Source: Hemibagrus wyckioides (lineage: Eukaryota > Chordata > Actinopteri > Siluriformes > Bagridae). From it: DNA of 64,000 bases. The DNA lies in the NCBI RefSeq assembly GCF_019097595.1, contig NC_080717.1, forward strand, positions 10,184,836-10,248,835, in the 5' to 3' direction. How positions within the stretch are numbered: the stretch's first letter is position 1; each line of letters begins with the position of its first letter. Under the pieces are notes generated by a model. The model had not been told where the DNA came from and did not search any database. It saw only the letters and a program-made list of their open reading frames with translations. Positions 21,847 through 33,271 of the stretch are shown piece by piece. The position numbers and the translations under genes are program-made.

Positions 21847-22394
21847 TACACTACCAGTCAAAAGTTTGGACACACCTTCTAATTCCATGGTCTTTCCTGA
21901 GGATTATTTCTTTCTATATTGTAAAACAATGCTGAAGGCCAAAATACACAATAATCTCCTCTGAACAGTTGATATTGAGATATGTCTGCTACTGATGCTC
22001 TGTAAAGCCTTCATAACGGCTCTAATCTGAGATGCGGTTAATTGGTGATTTCTGAGGCTGATAACTCTAAATGAACTTCTCCTCTGCAGCAGAGGTAAGT
22101 TTTGGTCTTGCTTTACTGGGATGGTCTTCATGTGAGCCAGTTTCATCATGGTGCTTAATGGGTTTTTCAAATGCACTTGACAATACTGTTCTTACAAGAA
22201 CTATTCCAGATCACCTGACCTTCGTGTCTTAAAATAACAACTGACTGTTTTTTGTTGTCATTACATATGGATCACTTAAGTCCATGTGTGTTATTTCATA
22301 GTTTTGAAATCTCCAGTATTGTTCTAGAATGTAGAAAATAAATCACTAAACAAAAAACATAAAAGGTGTGTCCAAACTTTTGACTGGTAGTGTA
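21847..22394 (-). mobile_element. Tc1-derived MITE, copy 2
   Basis: It is 548 bp, with ends tacactaccagtcaaaagtt and aacttttgactggtagtgta, and TA at both edges. In reverse orientation it is nearly identical to 8315-8865. Minus-strand frame 22176-21904 again holds SFRVISLRNHQLTASQIRAV and RHISISTVQRRL, the transposase N-terminal DNA-binding region without a catalytic domain. Ends are better preserved than in copy 1. Confidence 0.94.
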
Positions 22395-22562
22395 TAAATA
22401 TATGAATAACAAATATTCAATAATCTAAAAATCTTTTGGTGGAATAAGCTTGCATCCACATTGAGGATTATTCTACATGTGTCTGTGATCTTCTCAGTCA
22501 AGCCTGATTATTCTAATGTTTAGGCTTTAAAGGTTTTTCCTTCCTTCTTGTCTAGTTGCAGG

Positions 22563-22625
22563 GAGCGTCTGAGAAGGACATTGTGCATTCTGGACTGGCC
22601 TGCACCATGGAGCGCTCTGCCAGGG
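22563..22625 (+). CDS. Glutamate dehydrogenase penultimate exon (glud1-like)
   Basis: A 63-bp phase-0 exon between gtctagttgcag and gttagt reads GASEKDIVHSGLA, then TMERSAR, the signature of the GLUD1 C-terminal antenna-to-tail junction. It joins in frame to 17795-17886. One change stands out: GLACTMERS where the family has GLAYTMERS. The final exon, normally QIMRTA...to the C-terminus, was not found in the 41 kb downstream. It is either beyond the window or lost, which would make this a partial or dead copy. Confidence 0.9.
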
Positions 22626-23440
22626 TTAGTACATAAATAATACAAGAATTGCTAACCACATGCTAAAATGTGACATTCGAACCTTAGTAAACGTTTAGAG
22701 TACAGTTTTAGAACAGCATAGTTTCTGATAGGAACTATAAACAGATGCCAAATGTTTAGTGGTTGTGTGTTTAGTAAACCAATAACACATCAACTATTCT
22801 GCTTAAATGGGCTCAATGCCTTAAATGCCGAAAGTGCTGACATATATTTGCATATATTTGCATTTTCTAAGCATGGGTGTTTGTGGTATTTAGATGAGGC
22901 TATATATAAATTCTGGGTATAAATTTAAAATTTATACATTAATCCCTAAAGAACAAGGCACAAGCGATTGACAATCTCAGTTAACACCTTTCACCAGGTG
23001 GGAAACAACCTCAGCTAGCACTTTAAAAGATAATAGAGCATTTCACCTAACATTTCCTTAAATGAACTCAGGCTTTAATGAGCATTAAACGATAGATATC
23101 TACAAGATATGTTTGTAAACATCTCCAAAACACTTAAATAAACATCGTGGTTCATTTCTGTGAAGCCTTCAATGAAGTACAAGTTGCAGCAACGAAAATT
23201 AACCGGGGCAATATCAGACCCAAATAAACACAACATAAACACAAAACCACAAAACAACCACAAACACCCAAACAATTACAGCCTATAATCATTTTAATTG
23301 GATATAGCACATTAATTATCAGATTCAACCCATATTTAAACATATTTTAATTTGAAATCAACCTAATTTAACAAACACATTCCATATTTTTAACATCTTG
23401 TTTCTGTGGAAATGAAGGTATGTTTTTGCTGAATGGTGAA
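22626..23440. other. Unassigned, downstream of the glud1-like exon
   Basis: No last glud1 exon and no repeat recognised. The block at 22850-22870 contains the small duplication catatatttg. Confidence 0.45.
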
Positions 23441-23539
23441 AGGTTTTATATCGTAAATTTAAATAAACATATCAGCAAAATCTGTAATTTAGACAGAGTA
23501 ATACCTTTGATTTTAGGGTGATTACTTGTTTATGAAGTT

Positions 23540-23765
23540 ATGGCATTTTACCGTTAATTTTACCCAACTTTTCTATTTCCACAGTAACGATGTATATTTT
23601 TTACATATTAGGACAGTAAAAATGAAAGTACATACTGTTTCTTTATTTACGGTAATTTGATGTATGTACTACGGTGATATACTATTTTTGACTCTACAGT
23701 CTTTTACTGTTGCTATTTCACGGTATTTTACTGTAATTTTCACGTACATTTTTTTTTACAGTGCA
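23540..23765. repeat. TTTACGGTAAA-type element, second piece
   Basis: Self-complementary words (ttttaccgttaattttaccc, tttacggtaatt, cacggtattttactg) lead to an end ttttttttacagtgc at about 23750-23765. It is the mirror image of the start at 3274 and likewise touches a deleted Tc1. Confidence 0.65.
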
Positions 23766-23940
23766 TATCACATTCATGTGCATGTAAAGGCAGGCGTCCC
23801 AGTTTTGGCCTGGGTTGCAGTCTCTGCTCTAATTAATCCTAAAGGTGTAATATCGGGTTGTGGTTGGGACTCTGTCTCAACAACTCCTGAATTCAATGAT
23901 TTGGAGGGGTGTCCCAAAATCTTTGGCAATATAGTGTTTA
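23766..23940 (-). mobile_element. Internally deleted Tc1/mariner fragment
   Basis: Reading minus from 23940: the terminal motif with attgccaaagattttggga and cccctccaaatcattgaatt, then a stretch matching the Tc1 region around 'ttagagcagagactgc'. It stops at 23766 where the previous repeat begins. It belongs to the same broad family as 2976-3262 but has a different deletion. Confidence 0.75.
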
Positions 23941-25510
23941 AGCCCAGTGATGGACTAAAGTCCAATCCTGGCTGGATATTACTAGGATAGGATCCAGATC
24001 CACATCCTGAGAATAATCAATTGATTACTAGAAATAAATGAATTATGTAATTTACCAGGTTTAGCACTGTTTGCACTTACTGTACCACCAATACACCAGA
24101 CCTTCCCAGCTAACTGAACCAGACTCCATCTGCTGGACTTCCTGTGGGAAAAGAAAAAACATGTTAGAGTGTGGAAGCTCACTATAGTTTAACTAAGTAT
24201 TGCCTCAAGGTTTTATGTAATCCCTTCTGCTATACGTGGTGTAATACAATGACTGCAACAAGGTCCTGCTGTTAAAGTTCTAAAGATTGCTGATGGATTT
24301 AGCATCATAGCTAATGGAGATGACTCATCAGACATATAAGTGAAATACCGACTTGTGTCCTTGAGCATTCTCAGCAATTAGGTTAGAGCTAAGCACTTTA
24401 AAGTCTGTAGAGAATATCTTGGATATACAAAGATTTCACATACATAAATGGATGTACAGTAGCTCATCAGGACAGTTCAATTCCTGGAACCTCAAATGGA
24501 AACGTTGGTGAAGCAGACTCAGCAGATGATAGACTAACAGTGCAGTTCATTCTACTGATATGGCACTGATAGCACAGATCTACACTGGCATTATATAAAT
24601 GTTCTCTATTACTGTCTGGCTGTGAACAATGAACCCAAACCCAAAATCCACTCTGTGCTGTCTACAGTGATTTATATAAACTTAATGGAAAAAATTAAAG
24701 GTTCTCTCAGGAAATAAAATAGTACTTGACTAAATTCACCTGACTAAACGTGTAATAATTCTGAATATGCCTGTGTTAAATGTGGTTATTATTTTATCTT
24801 TTTTTTTTTTTTTTTTACATATACTGCATTATAGTAAGTCAATAACTATCCACATTATACAGTACTGTAAATGTTGAGCATTTGAGAGCAATAAATGATT
24901 ATTAATACTAATGAATAAATAAATCATTATCAATAATAAATGTTTCCTTGTCAGGTCTGAGGTTTGAGTTGTGTTGGCATCTGCTGTATGTGTAAAGCTG
25001 TCTCACGAGTTAAACTGGCACAGCTGGATCTTTTTGAGCACTTTGCGTTAAACTGCTATGCAATTAGAGTCTCTGGGAAATGGCAAGGTTAATTAAACAT
25101 CAGGTTCAGATACTTATAGCAACACATAACATTTGCCTAGAATCGTGGTCTTTTTCTCCTAGTATTTGAAGAATTTGAATTTTTAATGCCTGATAGGACA
25201 CAATTTCTTGTGAGCGCATGTTAATAACTTGTTAATATTATGCACCAGAGTGACAAATCTACGTTAAGCACATTTTCACTTAAGGTTGAACCCCATATTG
25301 TAAATATTAAGACTCTGGATGTCATGAATTGGAAATTAGCAAACTGACAAGAGAAATACTCTTAATAGTCATAATCCGATATGAAGACTTTTCGATTATC
25401 ATAACTTAAAAAAATGTACAAATTCTCCTATTTTCTTATAATTTTACAATTTCTTCCAGACTAAAGATGGTCTCCTTCACTTGCACTGATACCTATTTGA
25501 ACTGCATATT
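23941..25510. other. Unassigned non-coding
   Basis: No exon or known repeat seen; a poly(T) tract lies at about 24799-24816. Confidence 0.5.
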
Positions 25511-25796
25511 GAGCGCCTCTGAAAAAGTAACCAAAACGTGGTACCAACTCTAGATCTTTTATCTCTTAATATGTCAAAAATAACAATAAAACAGGCCACG
25601 TCTTGCCATGAAACTGCTTTTGAGTCGATGTCCAATTACTTTTGAGCCTGTGAAAATGTCCGTAATTCTCGAAACAATGTTTAAGTGCAAAGTTTTTGTT
25701 AAACCATGTAAGATTAAATCTGAAAGTCTATACTTCACATCTTAATTGCTTGATTTCATTGTGAACAGATACAAATACTTATGCACCCAATTGTAT
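25511..25796 (+). mobile_element. Probable Tc1/mariner 3' end, decayed
   Basis: The order 'tccaattacttttgagcc', 'gcaaagtttttgttaaacc', 'taaatctgaaagtc' and then 'aatacttatgcaccc' matches the 3' non-coding end of fish Tc1 copies. No transposase frame remains next to it. Confidence 0.55.
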
Positions 25797-27425
25797 AAAT
25801 GAGCTGAGATTGGAGATCAAAACAGAATGCACATGGTGACCAAAGCAAAAAAACATGGAAGCACTGTTTGCACAGGGAGTCACACTGTGTGCTGTGAAGA
25901 GGAATCTCGCGACAATATCCTCGCTGGGAACAAATAGCACATTTATTACCTTCTGACTGCGTCTTCACATGGGTAACCTGGAAAAGATTACGCTTGTCCT
26001 CTGGCCATTCTCATCAACCTATACCATGGTAGTCCTCCACTCGTAGAACGATAAGTGCTTAACTTTGTTAGGTTCCGCACCAGTGATTTGGTGACTGGCT
26101 GGTAACAGACAGTAACAGATGGCACTTAGAAGCAGTGCTGATACTACACTCTTTTCTACAGAGGATAAGAATCACACAAAGTGCTGATACTGCTCTGTTG
26201 TAGCTAAAAGACAATCAAACTCACCACAGAGCACATTAGGTGCATTGAAGTAATATTCTGTAAATCTGTAAAAAAATTAAAAAAAATCTGGTGAAGGTAG
26301 ACTAAAACATCCAAAAAGAAAGAACACTGCTTGTAGTGTTGCCCAGGATTTCGATCACTTCCTTTACCCAACAAGCTAACTTGTTATTGCCATTCACTTC
26401 CACATTGTGACTGGAAGTGTTTCCTTAACTAGACACAAGACTGATCTGCCCATATTCTTATCTAAAATAGCAGAAAGATTGATAGGTCTATTTATATGCT
26501 GTTGTGCCAGAATCTTTGGCAGGAATGGTGGGCAGGATGGATTGAAATTCAGTCTCCAACATACATAGTGCATGCTGATTAGTAATAGATGCTGCATTCA
26601 TTGGTCTGTAGTGATGACCAGCAACAAACCTGTCTTAACTGAATGATATTCTATGCCTCCATCTTCCACTAGCTCATGGCAAGTTTTAGAATCTGCTTTA
26701 CATTTTACATCCAGATCCCACTGAGGGACCACTGCATGTGCACCATTAGGAAAAGTGTTAAGAATTTATTCAAAGCTACTTATAGAAACAGAAGGTGCAT
26801 TTGCCCATTTACAGAGCTCACTGACCATCTCATACTATTTTCAGCCAATGTTAGTTGTTAGATAAGATAAAACATCATTAATTGTGCAAGAAAGCTAGAG
26901 AGTCAGATAATCCGGATGTACAGTATATATTTTGTTCACTACATTATAACGGATTTGAAATTAAATAGTGAATAAAGTGAATATCTTTCAGGTTTTAGAA
27001 AGCAAAACACAGTGAAAGCCACATCTGTATCTTCATCGCCAAATTCCACACATAATTTACATTTGTACACAAGATTACGGATGTCATTTAGTTATAAACT
27101 GTATTATTTCATATTCCATGTGGGAAGATTTCAAGGACTATTAAACTGAAGTGCTTTGGCTTCTGCCACGCAGTAGGTTAACAAAAGTTTCCCAAGAGGC
27201 ACATCTGTTTACCACACAGTGAAGCATAAAGGTTTTTATATGAAAGGATGGGTAAGCTTCATTGGAATTTTATAATGAAAAAAAGAAGTTTAATGCTTTC
27301 ATAGTAAAACTGAATCTCTGGTTATAAAGTATCATAATTCTTGTATGCAAAGCAGTTAGGCTTTTGGCTTATTTTGTGTCTTAATGTAATATTATGTTGT
27401 GCTTTGATAACAATTATGATATTTA
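25797..27425. other. Unassigned non-coding
   Basis: Mostly unique-looking AT-rich sequence with no coding signal I can support. Confidence 0.5.
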
Positions 27426-27426
27426 C

Positions 27427-27427
27427 C

Positions 27428-27456
<29 letters not shown>
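27427..27456. repeat. (AT)n microsatellite
   Basis: About 15 TA units. Confidence 0.95.
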
Positions 27457-27458
<2 letters not shown>

Positions 27459-27559
27459 TATGGACCGGGCCTGAGTGAGCACACAATTCTGAACACCCTA
27501 AAGCGGAGCCCCTCTGCATAACTGGATTCTTCAGTCGCTTTTTTCAGCATCACCACAGT

Positions 27560-27880
27560 GAATGGTGGTGCTCCCTCTGCTGTTCATGTTGCTGATGCAA
27601 AATTGTGTTGCACATCATCCAGCTTGCTCAAGACACTACAATACTGGGCTTCTTTATCAGCAACATCAGCAGATCAGCATACATAGTGGGCTGAGTGGCT
27701 TGAGGACTGGCGTAGAAGCAACAGAATTTACAACTAAAGACATTATTGTTAAGTTTAGAAGGACCTGAGATCAGGAAGATCACTCTCCATTGCACATTGG
27801 TGGAGCTTTCAGAGTCAAGTGTCAAAGTATTTCTTTTTGGACATTGCTTTGTGCACAGGGGAATTGCCATACTGGAACAG
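27560..27880 (+). mobile_element. L2/CR1-group LINE RT fragment
   Basis: The frame from 27562 reads LPLLFMLLMQNCVAHHPACS, the block after the GCVLSP motif of fish L2-group RTs. It later reads DIIVKFRRT, and the DNA carries 'ctctccattgcacattggtgg', typical of the same family. The Asp-Asp motif is degraded. It is a short, dead internal fragment in plus orientation. Confidence 0.75.
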
Positions 27881-28249
27881 ATTTAAACCTTAATCGATAT
27901 TTAGATATAAAGTAAAGGGAAATTGTAATGCTACAGCTTACAAAGCTATTCTAGACAATCGTGTGCTTCCAAATTTGAGGCTTGGGGAAGAGGTGGAGGT
28001 TTGCTGTTCTCCTGACATCCTATAGTTAGTGTGTACTGTTATTTTGTGTGATGAAACAAACCGATCATGGGGGCTGTGTTCTGATTGAGTTACAATCTTG
28101 AATTCGGTGCTTCTGTGTTCAAACATGAAGTCTTCTGACGTGATGTGCTTTGGACACTAATACATTTTTTTAAAAATGAAATGATACATCTGACCTTCAG
28201 TGAAGCATCGCAGCTTAAATTTGGGAATATGTGACTGATGTGTTTCTTG
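27881..28249. other. Unassigned non-coding
   Basis: Nothing recognised. Confidence 0.45.
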
Positions 28250-28860
28250 TTGGCCAGGTGTGCCCTGTTAGATTGAATGTTTAAACAATTAATGTCTACA
28301 ATTACTTTAAGACCTCGGTTTCATTTGTGAAGACTGTATTTGTTGTCAGAATGAATAAGCCAACATGAAGACCGGAGTCCATGTGATAAAACAAGTCATT
28401 AAAGTAACTGAAGCTGAGAAAACAGGGAAAGTTGGGCCATTGAGAACAGCCAATACAACAATTTGTAATGTTTTGAAAAATGAAGAAACCACTCATGTAC
28501 TAACAACCAGAAACCTTGTGAAAGCTGTGAAGAAAAACCCGAAAGAATCATCAGTGGCATCACCCATAACCTCCACAGGGCTGGGGTCAAAGTATCTCAA
28601 TCCAATTGTTCAAAAAAGACTAAGATAGAGACCATACAGTAGTAAGAATCAGAAGAACAGGTTGGATTTCACAGAGTACAGTATAAAGCACAGAGATGAG
28701 CCACAAAAGTTCTGGAGTCAAGATTGACCTCTACCTATGTGATGGAAAGGCAAACTGGTGAGAAAGAAAGAACCTGCTCTTGATCCGAAACATACAAGCT
28801 CTTCAGTTAAGTAATATCATGACTTGGGCTTATATGGCAGCTTCTTGAACAGATTCACTA
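28250..28860 (+). mobile_element. Tc1/mariner copy, 5' two-thirds, decayed
   Basis: Frame 28365-28628 has NLVKAVKKNPKESSVASPIT, the transposase N-terminal domain, after the leader phrase 'gaatgaataagccaacatga'. Beyond a stop the DNA still encodes pieces of the catalytic domain (REDPQKFW-type block near 28700 and DGKA near 28745) in other frames. The third catalytic motif and right end are missing. Confidence 0.8.
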
Positions 28861-30024
28861 ATCATTATTCATGATGTAGATCATGGTGGTTGCAGCAGAA
28901 TGAATTCTGTATGTTGAATAACCCCGAACCCTAAATCTCACCTACATCTTCAGGAGCACTTTGCATGCACAAGAAACTTTGTGTACTATTCAGCAATTTT
29001 CATACCGATGCATTTAATATAGTTACACCTGTCTTAATGCTTTAAAAGTACTAAAGTCTACTATCCACTTGTGAAAGCTTAATTATAAAATAAAAATAAA
29101 ATCTAATCAGCTTTTATTTCTAGAGTGTGTTTAGCAGAATGCCCTGCTGGAGACCAGCCATCTTTTATCCAAAGAGTGTGAAGGCACTGGCAGAGGTGGA
29201 CAAATCACTAGTCTGGCCACTTGGGACAGGCAGAGCAGTTACATAACTCTCTTGCCAGCACAGTGCACAGTCACGACACAGTTAAATATAACGAGATGCT
29301 AGTGAAACTTGAATAATATCTTTTATTTGCTCTGCAAGAGCAGACCATAGCTCATTGCAAAAACGTTAGTGCTGGCTCCCACTCAATATGCTTATTCAGA
29401 AATGCTACTAAAAAAAGGCTCACAACATGACTAAACACAGTCATGCTTTCTGAAGGAATTAATCAAATAGTTGATTCATCTGTGTTAATCACTGTCTACG
29501 TTATTACATCATGCTTGCTACCATGCTCAGTTAGGTTTCTGGGGAAGCAAATCCAGGCAGCACAAAACCTTTCGGATATTGTGTGGGCTAGCTATTGAAA
29601 TCATCACCAATCCATCATTGAATAGCTTCCAGGAACTCAGTGGTCAGCATAAACATATTCAGAAAGATAACCTGAAGGCATTATTTTACAGAAATCCCAT
29701 CATACCTGAATTTCTGCTTACTGTACACGCCATAATTCATAACGATTCATGCTGTAGCACACATAAGAGACACTAGAGGTCAGGACAGATCTATTTTTTA
29801 GTTCATGTATATTTGCCTCATCAGAACTACATATTGCATTTAAATTGAAATAACAGTGAAATGGAAGCAGTAATTGGTTTGGTAAGAAGTAGATGACTGT
29901 CAGTGCAATCAAGTGACATGTTAAGGTTTAGTTTTACTATATACTTTTCAGAATTATTTATTTTTATATGCATTTTTATAATTGTTCCACAGTAATCATG
30001 AGGCTACCATTTAACAAAAAGTAC
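28861..30024. other. Unassigned non-coding
   Basis: No gene or known repeat recognised. Confidence 0.5.
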
Positions 30025-30145
<121 letters not shown>

Positions 30146-30173
30146 TATACTAATAAAAATAAAAGCATATTTA

Positions 30174-30350
30174 TTATGGTTAAGGTGTAGGACTGTTGAT
30201 CGGAAGGTCATGAGTTCAAATCCCAGGTCCACCAAGCTGCCACTGCTGAGCCCTTGAGCAAGGTCCTTAACCCTCAATTGCTCAGTTGCATAAAATGAGA
30301 TAAATTGTAAGTCGTTCTGGATAAGAGCATCTGGTAAATGCCAAAAATAT
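30174..30350 (+). mobile_element. tRNA-derived SINE with L2-type tail
   Basis: A tRNA-like head contains ggttaaggtgtaggact and a B box gagttcaaatcccagg. A conserved middle follows (accaagctgccactgctgag, then cccttgagcaaggtcctt). The end, gtcgttctggataagagcat followed by ctggtaaatgcc, is the stem-loop tail recognised by L2-clade LINEs such as UnaL2. The same tail ends the L2 fragment at 45375. It is non-coding and depends on an L2 reverse transcriptase. Confidence 0.85.
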
Positions 30351-31154
30351 ATTTTGAAAATTTCTTATGTATTTTGAGGCAGTGTAGCTTTATGGTCACT
30401 GTGTCCAAAAAGTAGTGTGTGGATATTATAGGACGTATTGACCTCATAGTGTCAAAACCAAACCAAATATAAGCCGTCTAATCTGAAACCGCATCAGCAA
30501 CAACAGCATCCTGCACTTTTGTGCTTTCAGTCCATTTCCGTTGAAAAATAAATGAAGCGCTACTGGCAGTTGACCATTAACATGTCTCTTCTCCATAGCA
30601 ACTGATGGCTGTAAAAAAAAAATAAAAAAATAAAATGAAATATGTGACAAATCTCTGATCCAACACTCCTGGACAGTTTGGTCTCTGTGTGAAACATTGA
30701 TTATTGATGCAGAAGTTTTGGGTATCCCTTTGATGAAATATTATGTAGTTTGGAAGCATCAGGCAGGGAGTTAGCAGTTCCTCATGATTACAGTACATAA
30801 ATGCACCATAAGGCATAATGAAGTTTTTAATAGTGCACAATAAACTATTAGATAAGCCTCATGAGGAATTAGTCTATGAGATAGAGCATATAAAATGTGA
30901 AATGGAAATACTTTTTCTTCTTGCACCATTTTTATGCCACAGGCAGTGCAATAACATTGAAGCCATTAATGGATTTATTTTATATTTTGTAATTTCATAT
31001 TTATTGAATATGGAATTGAAAATAATATAATGGTTAGTTATAGGAGTGATTTGCACACCTTTGGCTATAGTTATACACCTTAGGTAAAGAATTAATCAGG
31101 TTGGTTATCATCAATCAATGACTAAAGATAGAACAATAACCTATTTCTGTAAGA
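30351..31154. other. Unassigned non-coding
   Basis: No exon or repeat recognised. Confidence 0.5.
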
Positions 31155-31608
31155 ATGAGTAGGACTTTGTAGTCCTCTGGACAGAAGTAGGATCTTGTAG
31201 AAAGTTCCAGGAGCTTATTTTCCTCTGGACAGGAGTTGGACCATATAGTCATCTGGTCAGGAGTAGGATCTTATAGAAAGGTCCATGAGCTTGGTTTCCT
31301 CTGGACAGGAGTTGGACCTTGTAGTCATCTGGTCAGGAGTAGGATCTTGTAGAAAGGTTCATGAGCTTGGTTTCCTCTGGACAGGAGTAGGATCTTATAG
31401 AAAGGTCCATGAGCTTGGTTTCCTCTGGACAGGAGTTGGACCTAGTCATCTGGTCAGGAGTACGATCTTATAGAAAGTTTCATGAGCTTATTTTCATCTG
31501 GACAAGAGTAGGATCTTATCGAAAGGTCCAGGAGCTTGTTTTCCTCTGGACAGGAGTAGGACCATGTCGTTGTCTGGACAAGAAAAGGATCTTGTAGTCC
31601 TCTTGATC
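31155..31608. repeat. Minisatellite with alternating 48- and 76-bp units
   Basis: The phrase cctctggacaggag or a close variant recurs at intervals of about 47, 76, 76, 48, 73 and 47 bp. The long unit equals the short one plus a 28-bp insert holding 'gtagtcatctggtcagg'. Frames across the array give a weak repeated peptide (HELGFLWTGVG) with no sign of selection. Confidence 0.93.
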
Positions 31609-32756
31609 AGAAACTTGACAAATCGCCTTTGTCTTGCCTTTAGACAAGTTTTCTTTTGCTTTTGAACTTCAGCAGCATGCTGTTATCAGGTAAATGGGGA
31701 AGGAGATAAAGTAATAAGGCTGACAAGGAGAAACGATTTGCCTCAAAAAGCTCTGGATGGCAGGGGAAGCCTCAGCAAGCTGCATGCTGTGTTTTTCCAG
31801 AACAAAATGGTTTGCACATCTATTGATGTGGCTTCAGTGCTTGCACACAGTTTGTGAGCCTGTGAGACCAGGAAAAAAAGGTTCAGAGAAAACCTGGAAT
31901 TAGCAGAGTAATCTTTAAAGATGTGCACAGGTTCTAAGAGCTTATGCCACATAGAGATAAACTGTAATTCCTGATTTATGATTCCTTGAGCCCTCTGTGT
32001 CAGATGAAATACGCCATGCAAAAGTGAAGTCAGGGGATTGATGGTAGGGAAAGTGATGTTTGTGAAGAATGGAACGGAAACAGCCTTGTCATATACATCA
32101 CTCAAAATTCACTCAAGAGTGTCCTATTCTCAGGTGTTACTTTTATTTCTCTCTTTTTCTTCAGCCAATTGCCCAAAGGAGCCAATTACATGATTTCAGG
32201 TAATAAATCCCCTAATTTGCCTTACTATTATCTGTATTATGTGGATTAACACATTCATATTACAAGGATGATACTTAAACTGCTACACTTAAAAGAAGAA
32301 AAAAAAAGAAGAAAAACAAGACATGAATTATAATATTCAGGATATGAATGTTAATGCACCCTGTGTTACATCTGTCTCTGCAGATCTTTCTCTTGAGAAA
32401 GTAAAGGCATTTCATCAAACGTTTTTTTCCAGGGAAAAAAAACCACAATACAATGTTGAAGGGATGTTCAGTTATTATGCAGGCTGCTTATATTCTCCAT
32501 TTTTATCCTAGGGTTTGTTGATTTTTCTCCTTATCTATATTAATTAGCTCCTGCACCACACATCATTAATTTAGCTACTTCATCCATTGCCAGTACAGCG
32601 GAAATGGCCCTTATGGGTTGCCAAACCTATTTATTTTACTTCCCTTGTTGGCTTAAGCCATGCAAATGTGCCACAGGCTGAGGCTGATCAAGTCATAACA
32701 GCACATTTACATTTTATGTTCAGAAATGTTAATTTAGTTCATTTAAACTTCAGTTC
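31609..32756. other. Unassigned non-coding
   Basis: No exon or repeat recognised; moderately balanced composition at 31740-32110. Confidence 0.5.
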
Positions 32757-33075
32757 AGTGAAACTCAAAAGTATTGGAACACAAAATCAGAAAGGGAAAT
32801 TATTCTTATCATATTATACTTATCAGCTGCGTACGTCCTTTTACTGAGTGTAGATCCAAACTCATAGACTTGACTCCTAAACATAAATATCTGTTGTGCT
32901 TCAAGTTTAGAGTAATAAGGATGTAAGCTTTTTCCAAATAGGCTGGATCTGTGCATGCATAATATGTGTCTGATAAATTAAGAAGGAACAGTTATACTTA
33001 TTTCATGGCTTAAAGGCCATTTAAACAGTGCTAAACTATAGGGTGTTCACAAAGGCTTGACTGGCAGTGTAACAT
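32757..33075. mobile_element. Possible Tc1 remnant
   Basis: The left phrase cagtgaaactcaaaagtatt with ggaacac and the right phrase aggcttgactggcagtgta resemble Tc1 termini. The two are not clear inverted copies of each other, and no transposase sequence lies between them. Confidence 0.3.
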
Positions 33076-33243
33076 ATGCAGACATTGCTAACATGACCAG
33101 ACAAGAGTAACATGACTTTATGTACAAATACAGAATTAAGTGTTTTAGACGTGATTTTTTAGTCCAATTTTTATGAAGGCTAGAAGGTGGCAATGCAGTT
33201 GCTTAGTAACAGTCACAGTGTGCAGTGCAATATATGTATATAC

Positions 33244-33271
33244 GTGTGTGTGTGTGTGTGTGTGTGTGTGA
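33244..33271. repeat. (GT)n microsatellite
   Basis: About 13 GT units. Confidence 0.95.

Noticed and set aside
30240..30277. tRNA gene at the SINE head
   Set aside because: Only the B-box part is conserved and the cloverleaf cannot be completed; it is the head of a SINE.
31285..31597. Repeat protein with HELGFLWTGVG units
   Set aside because: Unit lengths of 48 and 76 bp do not keep one frame consistently; it is a minisatellite.
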